Notes: generated by a model not told the origin, from the sequence alone. 64,000 nucleotides of DNA from Profundibacter sp033851955 (GCA_033851955.1 JAWSVK010000010.1:124001-188000); one strand, 5' to 3'. Numbered from the stretch's first letter, positions 25,448 through 34,515 are shown. A program made the numbers and translations.

Positions 25448-26365
25448 ATGAACACTCCAAATCCTGATCCGATCCACGCCCTGCGCATTACCCCTGACGG
25501 CGGTGTTTTGGCTGTGATCATTGGCATTGAAGGCCCATCTTACCGCCCACTTGGTGCTACGATGGCGATCTTGGCGGATGGACAACGAGTCGGCACCTTG
25601 TCTTCGGGCTGTATTGAAGCCGATATTGAACACCACGCCAGAACCGCACTAAAAAATGGCGCACCAATGCGTATTCTTTATGGCCACGGCTCCAAATTCG
25701 CCGATTTGGTCCTGCCCTGCGGTGGCAGCCTTGAAATATTGCTGGTCCCTCGTCCCGACGAACATGCCCTTAAAACCCTTAATGACAATCAGATCGCCCG
25801 CCATCCCTGCACGCTAAACATCAACCCTGAAACGGGCAGCCTGCATGTCACCGATACCGGACAAACGGGTACAAAGGGTGGCCAATTTTGCGTCCGTTTT
25901 GAACCAGACATCTTCTTTTACGTCTTCGGCAAAGGCCCCGAAGCCTGTACCTTTTCCGCCCTCGTTCAATCAGCGGGATACCCCAACCTGCTGCTGTCTC
26001 CTGATGCAGAAACCCTCGACTTTGCCACATCTCACGGCAGTCCGACGCAACACCTGAAACAAGCCAGCTATCCCACCAATCTAAATCCTGACAAGTGGTC
26101 CGCGATCCTTTTGTTTTTCCACGACCACGAATGGGAGCCCCCAATCCTGACCGCGGCCCTAAAATCGGAAGCGTTTTACATCGGCGCACAGGGCAGCCAA
26201 CGCGCCCGCGACGCCCGCCATGCCGAAATCTTGGGCTTGGGCGCGGACGCCAATGACATCGCCCGTCTTAAGGGGCCGATAGGTCTGATCCCCTCCGCTC
26301 GCGATGCACGGACCTTATCGGTCAGCGTCTTGGCCGAAGTGCTGCAAAGCGCACAACAACCTTGA
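25448..26365 (+). CDS. XdhC/CoxI-family molybdenum enzyme maturation protein
   Basis: 305 residues. The N-terminal XdhC domain has VIIGIEGPSYRPLGATMAI and TLSSGCIEADI. The C-terminal Rossmann-like part has FYIGAQGSQRARDARHAEI. XdhC proteins bind molybdenum cofactor, protect it, add the terminal sulfido ligand with a cysteine desulfurase, and insert it into xanthine-oxidase-family enzymes. It faces coxD, so it very likely serves the CoxSLM enzyme. The ATG at 25448 is supported by the promoter just upstream. Confidence 0.85.
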   Translation: MNTPNPDPIHALRITPDGGVLAVIIGIEGPSYRPLGATMAILADGQRVGTLSSGCIEADIEHHARTALKNGAPMRILYGHGSKFADLVLPCGGSLEILLVPRPDEHALKTLNDNQIARHPCTLNINPETGSLHVTDTGQTGTKGGQFCVRFEPDIFFYVFGKGPEACTFSALVQSAGYPNLLLSPDAETLDFATSHGSPTQHLKQASYPTNLNPDKWSAILLFFHDHEWEPPILTAALKSEAFYIGAQGSQRARDARHAEILGLGADANDIARLKGPIGLIPSARDARTLSVSVLAEVLQSAQQP

Positions 26366-26455
26366 CCAGATGGTAAAACTTGCACTACCCCCCTATATTA
26401 TGAGACCGTAGCCAATCACCGACTGGCCGCATGGCGCACCAAGGGAGCCAAAACG

Positions 26456-27460
26456 TTGCAAACAAAATCAAACCCCACGTTGACACGCACCACAACCGCT
26501 GGCCTGCCTCAAGTGCACGAGCCTCGCAATACGGGCATGGATTTGGACATGGACTGGGTGATGGGCACGCAGGCCAACACCTCGGCGATTGAGCGCCGCG
26601 CCAAAACCCTGCCTGGCCGGCGCTCCGTGAAGAAGGAATTTCAGGCCGCGTGGATGCTCAAGGCGATCACTATGATCGATCTGACCACCCTGTCGGGCGA
26701 CGACACCGAGGGCCGCGTGCGCCGCCTTTGCGCCAAAGCCCGCCAACCTGTACGCGCCGATATCTTGGATGCTTTGGGCATGCCCAATATCACCACCGGC
26801 GCTATTTGTGTCTACCACGATATGGTCAAAACCGCCGTTGATGCGCTTGCTGGTTCGGGCGTTCCTGTTGCTGCAGTGTCCACCGGATTTCCTGCTGGCC
26901 TGTCGCCGTTCCACCTACGGGTCGCCGAAATTGGCGAGAGCGTCAAAGCGGGCGCCTCCGAGATCGACATTGTGATTTCGCGCCGCCACGCACTGACCGG
27001 AAACTGGCAAGCGTTGTACGATGAAATGAAAGAATTTCGCGCAGCTTGCGGCGATGCCCACGTCAAGGCCATCTTGGCCACGGGCGAACTTGGCTCGCTT
27101 CGTAACGTCGCACGCGCCTCGTTGGTTTGTATGATGGCGGGGGCTGATTTCATCAAAACTTCGACGGGTAAGGAATCTGTGAATGCCACCCTGCCCGTTT
27201 CACTGGTGATGATCCGCGCAATCCGCGATTACCATATGAAGACGGGGTTTCGCGTTGGGTATAAACCGGCGGGCGGCATCTCCAAAGCTAAAGACTCCGT
27301 GACCTATCTGTCCTTGATCAAGGACGAGCTGGGGGACCGCTGGCTGTCACCCGATATGTTCCGTTTTGGGGCGTCATCCTTACTGGGTGATCTGGAACGC
27401 CAACTTGAACATTATGTGACCGGCAATTACTCTGCCTCTTACCGCCACGCGATTGGATAG
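26456..27460 (+). CDS. deoC: Deoxyribose-phosphate aldolase (DeoC)
   Basis: 334 residues from a TTG start with AGGGAG 8-9 nt before it. DeoC splits 2-deoxyribose-5-phosphate into acetaldehyde and glyceraldehyde-3-phosphate. The Schiff-base lysine is in DFIKTSTGK and the proton-relay lysine in GYKPAGGI; MIDLTTLSGDD opens the barrel. It is longer than the 220-260 residue bacterial form and matches the longer eukaryote-like type, with about 70 extra N-terminal residues. It abuts an ALDH16 gene, which could oxidise the aldehyde product. Confidence 0.93.
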   Translation: MQTKSNPTLTRTTTAGLPQVHEPRNTGMDLDMDWVMGTQANTSAIERRAKTLPGRRSVKKEFQAAWMLKAITMIDLTTLSGDDTEGRVRRLCAKARQPVRADILDALGMPNITTGAICVYHDMVKTAVDALAGSGVPVAAVSTGFPAGLSPFHLRVAEIGESVKAGASEIDIVISRRHALTGNWQALYDEMKEFRAACGDAHVKAILATGELGSLRNVARASLVCMMAGADFIKTSTGKESVNATLPVSLVMIRAIRDYHMKTGFRVGYKPAGGISKAKDSVTYLSLIKDELGDRWLSPDMFRFGASSLLGDLERQLEHYVTGNYSASYRHAIG

Positions 27461-27464
27461 GACC

Positions 27465-29816
27465 ATGACAGTAAAAGATATTTTCGACACTATGGCCTAT
27501 GGTCCCGCCCCTGAAAACGCAGGCGAAGCGTTGGCATGGATTGTCAAACATGGCGGCAAACTAGGTCAGTTTATTGATGGCGAAGCCACTCCGCATCACG
27601 ACGGGTTTGTCAGCAAAAATCCGGCCACGGGTGATGTGTTGGCGATGGTCACACAGGCCAGTGCCGACGACGTCAACTCCGCCGTCTCCGCGGCCACCAA
27701 GGCGCAGAAAAAATGGGCTAAGTCTTCGGGGCACGAGCGCGCCAAAGTGCTCTACGCCATCGCGCGTTTGGTGCAAAAACACAGTCGCCTGCTTGCGGTT
27801 TTGGAAACGTTGGACAACGGCAAACCGATCCGCGAAAGCCGCGACATCGACATCCCGCAGGTGCAGCGCTATTTCTATTATCACGCAGGCATGGCTCAGT
27901 TGATGGAAACCGAATTGCCTGACGCCGAACCGCTGGGTGTTTGCGGCCAAATCATCCCTTGGAACTTCCCGCTGTTAATGCTGGCGTGGAAAATCGCGCC
28001 CGCCATTGCGATGGGCAACGCATGCGTTTTGAAACCGGCTGAATTCACCTCGCTGACCGCCCTTTTGTTCGCCGAAATCTGCGTTGAAGCTGGCCTGCCA
28101 AAGGGTGTCGTCAACATCGTCACCGGCAACGGGGCCGTCGGCGAAATGATCGTCACCCACCCCGACATCGCCAAAATCGCCTTTACCGGCTCCACCGCGG
28201 TTGGCCGCCGCATCCGCGAAGCAACGGCAGGTTCGGGCAAAGCGCTGACCTTGGAGTTGGGCGGTAAATCCCCCTACATCGTGTTCGACGATGCCGACAT
28301 TGACAGCGCCGTTGAGGGGCTGGTGGACGCGATTTGGTTCAACCAAGGCCAAGTCTGCTGCGCCGGATCGCGCCTGTTGATCCAAGAGGGCATTGCAGAT
28401 GATTTCTATGCCAAGCTGCGCCTGCGCATGGACGGTTTGCGCATGGGCGACCCGCTGGACAAATGCATCGACATCGGCGCGCTGATCGACCCGTCACAAC
28501 ATGCTATGATCACCGAAATGGTCGCCAAGGGCGGCCCCGATGGCGAGGTCTACCACGCCAAATGCGTCCTGCCGGATCGAGGCTGTTACTACCCGCCGAC
28601 CTTGATCACAGGCCTGCACTCATCTTCCATGTTGATGCAGGAAGAAATCTTTGGTCCCGTGCTGGCCGCGACCACCTTTCGCACCCCTGCCGAGGCCGTT
28701 CAACTGGCCAACAACACCCGCTATGGGCTGGCCGCAAGCGTCTGGAGCGAGAACATCAATCTGGCGCTGGACATCGCGCCAAAACTGGCTGCTGGCGTTG
28801 TTTGGATCAATGCTGCCAACCTGTTTGACGCTGCTGCCGGCTTTGGCGGCGTGCGCGAAAGCGGCTTTGGGCGCGAAGGCGGCTGGGAAGGTCTAGCAGC
28901 CTACACCAAGCCCAAAACCGACACCAAATCATTGTCAACGATCGTCCCCGTTTCCGCCCCCAAGGACGCAAAAATCACAGAGCTTGATCGCACGGCCAAA
29001 ATGTATGTCGGCGGCAAACAAGCCCGCCCCGATAGCGGCTATTCCACTGCAATTTGGTCCCCCAAAGGCAAGTTGCTTGGCCACGTTGGCGACGGGTCCC
29101 GCAAGGATGTGCGCAACGCAGTTGAGGCCGCGCATGCAGCCAAGTCATGGGGTAAAACCACAGGGCATTTACGGGCGCAAATCCTGTATTATATCGCGGA
29201 AAATCTATCAGCGCGCGCTGACGAATTCACCCAGCGCCTGAATGACCTGAGCGGCACATCTGGCGGGCGCAAAGAGGTCGACGCCGCCATTTCACGGCTG
29301 TTCACCTATGGCGCATGGGCCGACAAGTATGACGGCCAAGCCCACGGTGTTCCGATCCGCGGCATCGCCTTGGCGATGAAGGAACCTGTCGGCGTCATTG
29401 GCGCGCTTTGCCCTGACGAAGCCCCACTGCTGGGCCTGATCTCGGTGATGGCCCCTGCCATCGCGATGGGCAACACCTGCGTTTTGGCCGCCAGCCAAGC
29501 CGCGCCCTTGGCCGCGACAGATTTTTATCAGGTGCTGGACACCTCGGACGTGCCTGCTGGAGTGGTCAGCATCCTGACTGGCGCACACGCCGACCTTGGC
29601 AAAACCTTGGCCGGTCACATGGATGTGGATGCGCTCTGGTCGTTTTCATCGACCGATTTGTCGGGCGAAATTGAGAAGGCATCTGCCAGCAATCTGAAAC
29701 GCACATGGGTCAACAATGCCCGCACCCGCGACTGGTTCGGCAATGCAGGCCAAGGTCGTGAGTTCCTGATGCATGCCACCGAGGTTAAAAACATCTGGGT
29801 GCCTTACGGAGAATGA
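27465..29816 (+). CDS. Two-domain aldehyde dehydrogenase, ALDH16 type
   Basis: 783 residues: a complete aldehyde dehydrogenase domain (about 30-490) fused to a second, degenerate one (about 510-783). Domain 1 has IPWNFPLLMLAWK, LELGGKSPYIVFDD and the nucleophile pair C298-C299 in NQGQVCCAGSR. Domain 2 keeps the cofactor-fold segments (CPDEAPLLGLISVMAPAIA) but lacks a catalytic cysteine and ends early. This layout is ALDH16; bacterial members keep the domain 1 cysteine while vertebrate ALDH16A1 has lost it. The ATG lies 4 bp after the deoC stop. Acetaldehyde from DeoC is a possible substrate. Confidence 0.88.
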   Translation: MTVKDIFDTMAYGPAPENAGEALAWIVKHGGKLGQFIDGEATPHHDGFVSKNPATGDVLAMVTQASADDVNSAVSAATKAQKKWAKSSGHERAKVLYAIARLVQKHSRLLAVLETLDNGKPIRESRDIDIPQVQRYFYYHAGMAQLMETELPDAEPLGVCGQIIPWNFPLLMLAWKIAPAIAMGNACVLKPAEFTSLTALLFAEICVEAGLPKGVVNIVTGNGAVGEMIVTHPDIAKIAFTGSTAVGRRIREATAGSGKALTLELGGKSPYIVFDDADIDSAVEGLVDAIWFNQGQVCCAGSRLLIQEGIADDFYAKLRLRMDGLRMGDPLDKCIDIGALIDPSQHAMITEMVAKGGPDGEVYHAKCVLPDRGCYYPPTLITGLHSSSMLMQEEIFGPVLAATTFRTPAEAVQLANNTRYGLAASVWSENINLALDIAPKLAAGVVWINAANLFDAAAGFGGVRESGFGREGGWEGLAAYTKPKTDTKSLSTIVPVSAPKDAKITELDRTAKMYVGGKQARPDSGYSTAIWSPKGKLLGHVGDGSRKDVRNAVEAAHAAKSWGKTTGHLRAQILYYIAENLSARADEFTQRLNDLSGTSGGRKEVDAAISRLFTYGAWADKYDGQAHGVPIRGIALAMKEPVGVIGALCPDEAPLLGLISVMAPAIAMGNTCVLAASQAAPLAATDFYQVLDTSDVPAGVVSILTGAHADLGKTLAGHMDVDALWSFSSTDLSGEIEKASASNLKRTWVNNARTRDWFGNAGQGREFLMHATEVKNIWVPYGE

Positions 29817-30316
29817 TCACCCGCAGTTTTCAAAAAGATGACGCCCACTCGACCGCGATCTATTCGGACTGCGAAAAGTATCGCTATTCCCTGACCCGCA
29901 TCTGGGATCCCGAAGGGCACAAGGTGTTCTTTGTGATGCTGAACCCGTCGACCGCCACCGAAGTGCAAAACGACCCCACCGTCGAGCGCTGCGAACGCCG
30001 CGCTCGCACGCTTGGTTTTGGTGCCTTTCGGGTGGCCAATATTTTCGCTTGGCGCGACACCGACCCGCGCAAAATGCGGGCTGCAAAAGAACCGGTTGGT
30101 CCCCTGAATGATGCAACAATTTCAGAAGGTTGCGACTGGGCCGACCAAATCATCTGCGCCTGGGGCACCCACGGCGAACACCGCAAACGCGGCCCCCAAG
30201 TCGAGACCCTGATGCGGGCGACCAACTTGCCTTTGCATCACCTTGGTCTGTCCAAAGCGGGCCATCCTAAACATCCGCTCTACATTGCCTATGCAGTGCA
30301 GCCGGAACTGTGGTAA
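29813..30316 (+). CDS. DUF1643 family protein
   Basis: 167 residues with the family core FVMLNPSTATEVQNDPTVERC near 40-60, FRVANIFAWRDTDPR and IICAWGTHG. DUF1643 proteins have no known function and sometimes sit in mobile or defence-rich DNA; here the setting is ordinary. The ATG overlaps the ALDH16 stop by 4 bp, so the two are translated together. Confidence 0.88.
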   Translation: MITRSFQKDDAHSTAIYSDCEKYRYSLTRIWDPEGHKVFFVMLNPSTATEVQNDPTVERCERRARTLGFGAFRVANIFAWRDTDPRKMRAAKEPVGPLNDATISEGCDWADQIICAWGTHGEHRKRGPQVETLMRATNLPLHHLGLSKAGHPKHPLYIAYAVQPELW

Positions 30317-30325
30317 GTCGATGAT

Positions 30326-30634
30326 ATGAGTGAAGAACCAATGGTACAACCACCCGAGACCCTGCCCGAATTGCACGCCGACTTAAAAGCGCTGCAAAAG
30401 GAAATTCACCTGTTGAACACCCATCGTTTCGTGCGCATTCACAATTCCCTGTGGCGGTTGATCAGCTTTCAGTTCATCCGTGGGTTGGCCTTTGGGCTGG
30501 GCTCGGTGATTGGCGCGACGATCCTTGTGTCACTGCTGGCCTATTCACTTAGAACCATTGATTTCATCCCAATCATTGGTGAATGGGCCAAACAGATCGT
30601 CGAGATGATCACTCAAAGCAGCTCGCCCCAGTAA
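30326..30634 (+). CDS. DUF5665-like small membrane protein
   Basis: 102 residues: an N-terminal soluble helix (ELHADLKALQKEIHLLN), then RFVRIHNSLWRLISFQFIRGLAFGLGS leading into one or two membrane segments (about 55-80). This is the layout of DUF5665-type proteins found in Rhodobacterales. Function unknown. It follows the DUF1643 gene by 9 bp and precedes rpsO by 133 bp, which hold the rpsO promoter/leader but no clear motif I can name. Confidence 0.75.
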   Translation: MSEEPMVQPPETLPELHADLKALQKEIHLLNTHRFVRIHNSLWRLISFQFIRGLAFGLGSVIGATILVSLLAYSLRTIDFIPIIGEWAKQIVEMITQSSSPQ

Positions 30635-30767
30635 AAACCCTTTCCTTTTGTGTAAAATCGCCCTATACGCGCGCATCTGTCTGATTCAAGATGGATACCC
30701 CTCCAAGGGCCCTGCTGGACGACATCCCGGCCTGCGCCATTCACATTCACTCTTAAAGGAGACCCCG

Positions 30768-31037
30768 ATGTCGATTACTGCAGAAGAAAAAACCCGCATC
30801 ATGAAAGAATTCGCAACCGTTGAAGGTGACACTGGTTCACCCGAAGTTCAGGTTGCTGTTTTGTCATCGCGGATTGCGACCCTAACCGAGCACTTCAAAA
30901 CCCACAAAAAGGATAACCATTCCCGTCGTGGTCTTTTGCGTCTGGTGGCAACACGCCGCAAGTTGCTCGATTATGCCCGCAGCAAAGACGAAGCACGTTA
31001 TCAGGATCTGATCAAGCGCCTTGGCCTTCGCCGCTAA
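30768..31037 (+). CDS. rpsO: 30S ribosomal protein S15 (RpsO)
   Basis: 89 residues, the normal size for S15, which binds the 16S rRNA three-way junction early in 30S assembly. Clear family sequence: SPEVQVAVLSSRI, LTEHFKTHKKDNHSRRGLL and LDYARSKDEARYQDLIKRLGLRR. The ATG at 30768 has AAAGGAG 6 nt before it; a longer in-frame opening upstream is not part of the protein. The rpsO-pnp order is conserved in bacteria, but truB does not directly precede it here. Confidence 0.98.
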   Translation: MSITAEEKTRIMKEFATVEGDTGSPEVQVAVLSSRIATLTEHFKTHKKDNHSRRGLLRLVATRRKLLDYARSKDEARYQDLIKRLGLRR

Positions 31038-31048
31038 CAACAACAAGC

Positions 31049-31078
31049 AGCGCCCCTTTGTGGGCGCTTCTTGCATTC
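31049..31078 (+). terminator. Terminator after rpsO
   Basis: AGCGCCC (31049-31055), 6-nt loop, GGGCGCT (31062-31068), then TCTTGCATTC. The stem is perfect and the T-tract short, so some read-through into pnp is likely, as in other rpsO-pnp pairs. Confidence 0.7.
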
Positions 31079-31090
31079 TAAGATGCTGCA

Positions 31091-31150
31091 TTCGTTGGGC
31101 CGAACGAACATGCATAGGCAAATATTTTAGGCCACGGGCGTACGGCCCGT
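31091..31150 (+). promoter_or_regulatory. Two hairpins in the pnp leader
   Basis: TTCGTT (31091-31096) pairs with AACGAA (31103-31108) across GGGCCG, and ACGGGC (31134-31139) pairs with GCCCGT (31145-31150). In enterobacteria the pnp leader is cut by RNase III in a hairpin and then repressed by PNPase itself. A similar role here is inferred from position only. Confidence 0.35.
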
Positions 31151-31203
31151 ATGTAAACGGCAAAGCTGGGGATACGCCCTAAGCTGCCAAATTAGGAAAC
31201 GAT

Positions 31204-33333
31204 ATGTTCAAAGAAACTAGAAAATCCATGCAGTGGGGCGAAGAAACGCTCACACTGGAAACGGGCAAGATTGCCCGCCAAGCAGACGGCTGCGTCATCG
31301 CCACTTTGGGCGAAACCAGCGTGCTTTGTGCTGTGACTTATGCCAAGACACAAAAACCAGGTCAGGATTTCTTTCCATTGACCGTTCACTACGGTGAAAA
31401 ATATTACGCTGCGGGTAAAATCCCGGGTGGCTTTTTCAAACGCGAAGCGCGTCCTACCGAAAAAGAAACACTGACAAGCCGCCTGATCGACCGTCCGATC
31501 CGCCCGCTGTTCGTGCCTGGCTTCAAAAACGAAGTTCTGGTGATCTGTACTGTGCTGTCTCACGATCTGGTCAATGATCCAGACATGGTCGCGATGATCG
31601 GCGCCTCGGCTGCGTTGACTATTTCAGGTGCTCCATTCATGGGCCCAATCGCGGCTTGTCGTGTTGGCTTTACTGATGGCGAATACATCCTGAACCCAGA
31701 AATCGACGACATGCACGATCTGCGCAACAAACCAGAACAACGTCTGGACCTTGTTGTTGCCGGCACCAAAGACGCTGTGATGATGGTTGAATCAGAAGCA
31801 TACGAGCTGTCTGAGGACGAAATGCTGGGCGCTGTTAAATACGCTCACGAGCAAATCCAGCCGGTTATCGATCTGATCATCGACTTTGCCGAAGATTGCG
31901 CCAAAGAGCCAATGGACTTCCAAGCGCCTGATTATTCAGATCTGTCCAAGGCCGTCAAAAAAGCTGGCGACAAAGCCATGCGTAAAGCGTTCAAAATCAC
32001 TGACAAGCAAGAGCGTACAACCGCGGTTGCTGCTGCCCGTGACTTGATCAAAGAAGCGTTGAACGACGAACAGCTGGCAGACGCCAACCTAGGTTCCGCA
32101 ATGAAGGGCCTAGAGGCCTCAATCTTGCGCGGCGACGTTGTTAAAACTGGCAAGCGTATTGATGGCCGCGACACAACGACTGTGCGCCCCATCGTTTCGG
32201 AAACTGGCATCCTGCCACGGACCCACGGTTCTGCCCTGTTCACACGCGGCGAAACCCAAGGTCTGGTTGTGACCACGCTGGGCACCGGTGATGACGAGCA
32301 AATGATCGACGCGCTGCAAGGCATGTATCGCTCCCCGTTCATGCTGCACTATAACTTCCCACCCTATTCGGTTGGCGAAGTTGGCCGCTTTGGTTTCACA
32401 GGTCGTCGTGAAATCGGCCACGGTAAATTGGCATGGCGCGCGCTTCAGGCAGTTTTGCCTGCCGCAACCGACTTCCCTTATACCGTTCGTGTTGTTTCAG
32501 AGATCACTGAATCCAACGGCTCATCCTCAATGGCTTCCGTCTGTGGCGGTTCCTTGTCGATGATGGACGCTGGTGTGCCTTTGAAAGCGCCAGTTGCTGG
32601 TGTTGCTATGGGTCTGATCCTTGAGGAAAGCGGCGACTACGCGATCCTGACCGACATTTTGGGTGACGAAGATCACCTTGGCGATATGGATTTCAAAGTG
32701 GCGGGTACCGAAAACGGCATCACGTCTTTGCAAATGGATATCAAAATCGGCGGTATCACACCGGAAATCATGGACAAAGCATTGGCTCAAGCCAAAGACG
32801 CGCGTCTGCACATCCTTGGTGAAATGGCCAACGCGATGACCGAAGCTGGTGAATTCTCAGCCCACGCACCGCGCATCGAAACCATGCAGATCCCAACGGA
32901 CAAAATCCGTGAAGTGATCGGTTCCGGTGGTAAAGTGATCCGTGAAATCGTTGAAATCTCTGGCGCCAAGGTGAACATTGATGATGACGGTGTGATCAAA
33001 ATCGCTTCCGCCAACGCTGATCAAATCGCCAAAGCCTATGAGATGATCAACGCCATCGTGGCCGAGCCAGAAGAAGGTGTGATCTATCGCGGGACTGTCG
33101 TGAAGATCGTCGACTTCGGTGCTTTCGTGAACTTCTTCGGTAAACGCGACGGGTTGGTTCACGTCTCGCAAATCGAAAACCGTCGTTTGAACCATCCGTC
33201 GGATGTGCTCAAAGAAGGTCAAGAAGTTTGGGTTAAACTGCTGGGCTTTGACGATCGCGGCAAAGTCCGTTTGGCCATGAAAATGGTTGATCAGGAAACT
33301 GGCAAAGAAGTTGCAGAAGAAGCAAAAGAGTAA
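31204..33333 (+). CDS. pnp: Polynucleotide phosphorylase (PNPase)
   Basis: 709 residues, normal length. Two RNase PH-like domains flank an all-helical segment (about 240-320). The KH domain follows, with its GSGG loop at 573-576, and then the S1 domain from about 625 (GTVVKIVDFGAFVNFFGKRDG). It degrades RNA 3' to 5' by phosphorolysis and is a degradosome partner. It follows the rpsO terminator by 126 bp and ends in a strong terminator. Codon use here is richer in third-position T/A than in the catabolic genes, as expected for a highly expressed gene. Confidence 0.98.
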   Translation: MFKETRKSMQWGEETLTLETGKIARQADGCVIATLGETSVLCAVTYAKTQKPGQDFFPLTVHYGEKYYAAGKIPGGFFKREARPTEKETLTSRLIDRPIRPLFVPGFKNEVLVICTVLSHDLVNDPDMVAMIGASAALTISGAPFMGPIAACRVGFTDGEYILNPEIDDMHDLRNKPEQRLDLVVAGTKDAVMMVESEAYELSEDEMLGAVKYAHEQIQPVIDLIIDFAEDCAKEPMDFQAPDYSDLSKAVKKAGDKAMRKAFKITDKQERTTAVAAARDLIKEALNDEQLADANLGSAMKGLEASILRGDVVKTGKRIDGRDTTTVRPIVSETGILPRTHGSALFTRGETQGLVVTTLGTGDDEQMIDALQGMYRSPFMLHYNFPPYSVGEVGRFGFTGRREIGHGKLAWRALQAVLPAATDFPYTVRVVSEITESNGSSSMASVCGGSLSMMDAGVPLKAPVAGVAMGLILEESGDYAILTDILGDEDHLGDMDFKVAGTENGITSLQMDIKIGGITPEIMDKALAQAKDARLHILGEMANAMTEAGEFSAHAPRIETMQIPTDKIREVIGSGGKVIREIVEISGAKVNIDDDGVIKIASANADQIAKAYEMINAIVAEPEEGVIYRGTVVKIVDFGAFVNFFGKRDGLVHVSQIENRRLNHPSDVLKEGQEVWVKLLGFDDRGKVRLAMKMVDQETGKEVAEEAKE

Positions 33334-33362
33334 TCTTTTAGCATCTTTGAAGTGAATAGAAG

Positions 33363-33392
33363 GCCCCGCTGTTTCCAGCGGGGCTTTTTTTT
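33363..33392 (+). terminator. Rho-independent terminator after pnp
   Basis: GCCCCGCTG (33363-33371), loop TTTC, CAGCGGGGC (33376-33384), then eight T residues. A textbook structure 29 bp after the pnp stop. Confidence 0.93.
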
Positions 33393-33499
33393 GGAGCCGC
33401 TGGCAAACAAGCAACGGGACGTGCCGCCCCCAAGTTGACTATGAACTCAAACAAAAGAGAATGGACCATGCAGACGTCTAAGAAACTTGGGGAACCTCG

Positions 33500-33826
33500 A
33501 TGATATCCGATAAAGAGTGGGACAATTATTATGAAGCCGATGAAGTCGCCTTTTACCAACTATTTGCAGGCGCCTTGATAGATGGTGTGCTCGGAGAAGC
33601 TCCGTTCAACCATGAGGCAGTTATCGCCAACATTTTGCAAGAATCAGCGCAAATCTCAAGAAGGCGTTTCACTTGTGCAAAACGCCATTTTGTTCTGATG
33701 GAAAAAGCCTTTGAGAAAGATAAAATAAGGGAAGAGTTCGATAAAGCCGACCAATTGGGAGTTATGTATAACTTCCCGACAGAAGATTTAATCCGTTGCT
33801 TGAGCAGCGGTTTCTCTAGAATTTAG
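33500..33826 (+). CDS. Hypothetical protein
   Basis: 108 residues, mostly helical by eye and charged (KRHFVLMEKAFEKDKIREEFDKADQLG), with no signal peptide or membrane segment. I do not recognise the family. A GGGGAA stands 7 nt before the ATG. It lies alone between the pnp terminator and a 28-bp intergenic repeat. Base composition is more AT-rich than its neighbours, which may mean recent arrival. Confidence 0.5.
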   Translation: MISDKEWDNYYEADEVAFYQLFAGALIDGVLGEAPFNHEAVIANILQESAQISRRRFTCAKRHFVLMEKAFEKDKIREEFDKADQLGVMYNFPTEDLIRCLSSGFSRI

Positions 33827-33900
33827 TGTAAGATATTTGAAATTGGAAAAGGCCTCGTGGAAACACTGTAACCTTCTATTTTTGTTGGGGGCTCTTTGCC

Positions 33901-33928
33901 AGCGACGAAAGCTGTAAGGCTTGATGAG
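33901..33928 (+). repeat. 28-bp intergenic repeat, copy 1
   Basis: Starts AGCGACGAAAGCTGTAAGGC and ends TTGATGAG. It differs from the copies at 49884 and 60509 at two to three positions and lies on the same strand, in the 161 bp between two hypothetical genes. Confidence 0.65.
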
Positions 33929-33987
33929 AAATTTGTCGTATGTTTAGGCGGTTTTCTAAATTTTGCTCGCGAACAACAATTTCAAAC

Positions 33988-34515
33988 CTACTTCAAAACC
34001 CGCTCCACCGTTTCAATCGCCTCTTCAGCGTCACGGCTCAACACCCGACCACCGCGCCCTGAAACACCGCGGATCATCTGCACCGTATCCGCCATCGCGT
34101 GCCGCCCCGCCAGTGCCTTCAACCGCCGCGCCATTCGGCGCACGGCTTCATGCGGGTTGCCGCCCTGATCCGCGATCCAACGTGCAAACACCACCATCTC
34201 CTCGGCCTCATCCAACGCGACGTCAAACACCGACTGTGTTTGTTGCACCATGGCGTCCGACATATCCTGATCCCACAAGCTGTCCAGTTGCGCCGTGGCA
34301 ACCACAATCCCGGCCGCCGCCAAACGCGCGTCGTCCAACGCATCAATCGGATGTACATTTGAGCGCCGTTTGAACCCAAACCGACGCGCCGCCAAACGCA
34401 CATCATTGGTAGCATCTTTCAGCTCACCCACAGCGTGCCCCGCTTGTTTTATACGATTATACCAGACCAATGCAGCAACCAGCAGGCCTACGATAGCAAT
34501 AATAGCGGGCATCAT
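33988..34515 (-). CDS. Hypothetical membrane-anchored protein
   Basis: 175 residues. One N-terminal membrane helix (about 3-19, AIIAIVGLLVAALVWY) is followed by a helical, charged cytoplasmic or periplasmic domain with no motif I know. The end (RDAEEAIETVERVLK) is a likely amphipathic helix. Short relatives occur in Rhodobacteraceae without known function. It is convergent with the upstream small gene and divergent from the aldehyde dehydrogenase at 34648. Confidence 0.65.
   Translation of the reverse strand: MMPAIIAIVGLLVAALVWYNRIKQAGHAVGELKDATNDVRLAARRFGFKRRSNVHPIDALDDARLAAAGIVVATAQLDSLWDQDMSDAMVQQTQSVFDVALDEAEEMVVFARWIADQGGNPHEAVRRMARRLKALAGRHAMADTVQMIRGVSGRGGRVLSRDAEEAIETVERVLK

Noticed and set aside
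29813..30316. DUF1643 gene as a sign of a defence island
   Set aside because: Neighbours are deoC, ALDH16, rpsO and pnp; no nuclease, helicase or methylase genes are close.
33896..34168. Plus-strand frame beginning with the 28-bp repeat and running into the convergent hypothetical gene
   Set aside because: Most of it is antisense to the better-supported gene at 33988-34515; only the repeat itself is of interest.
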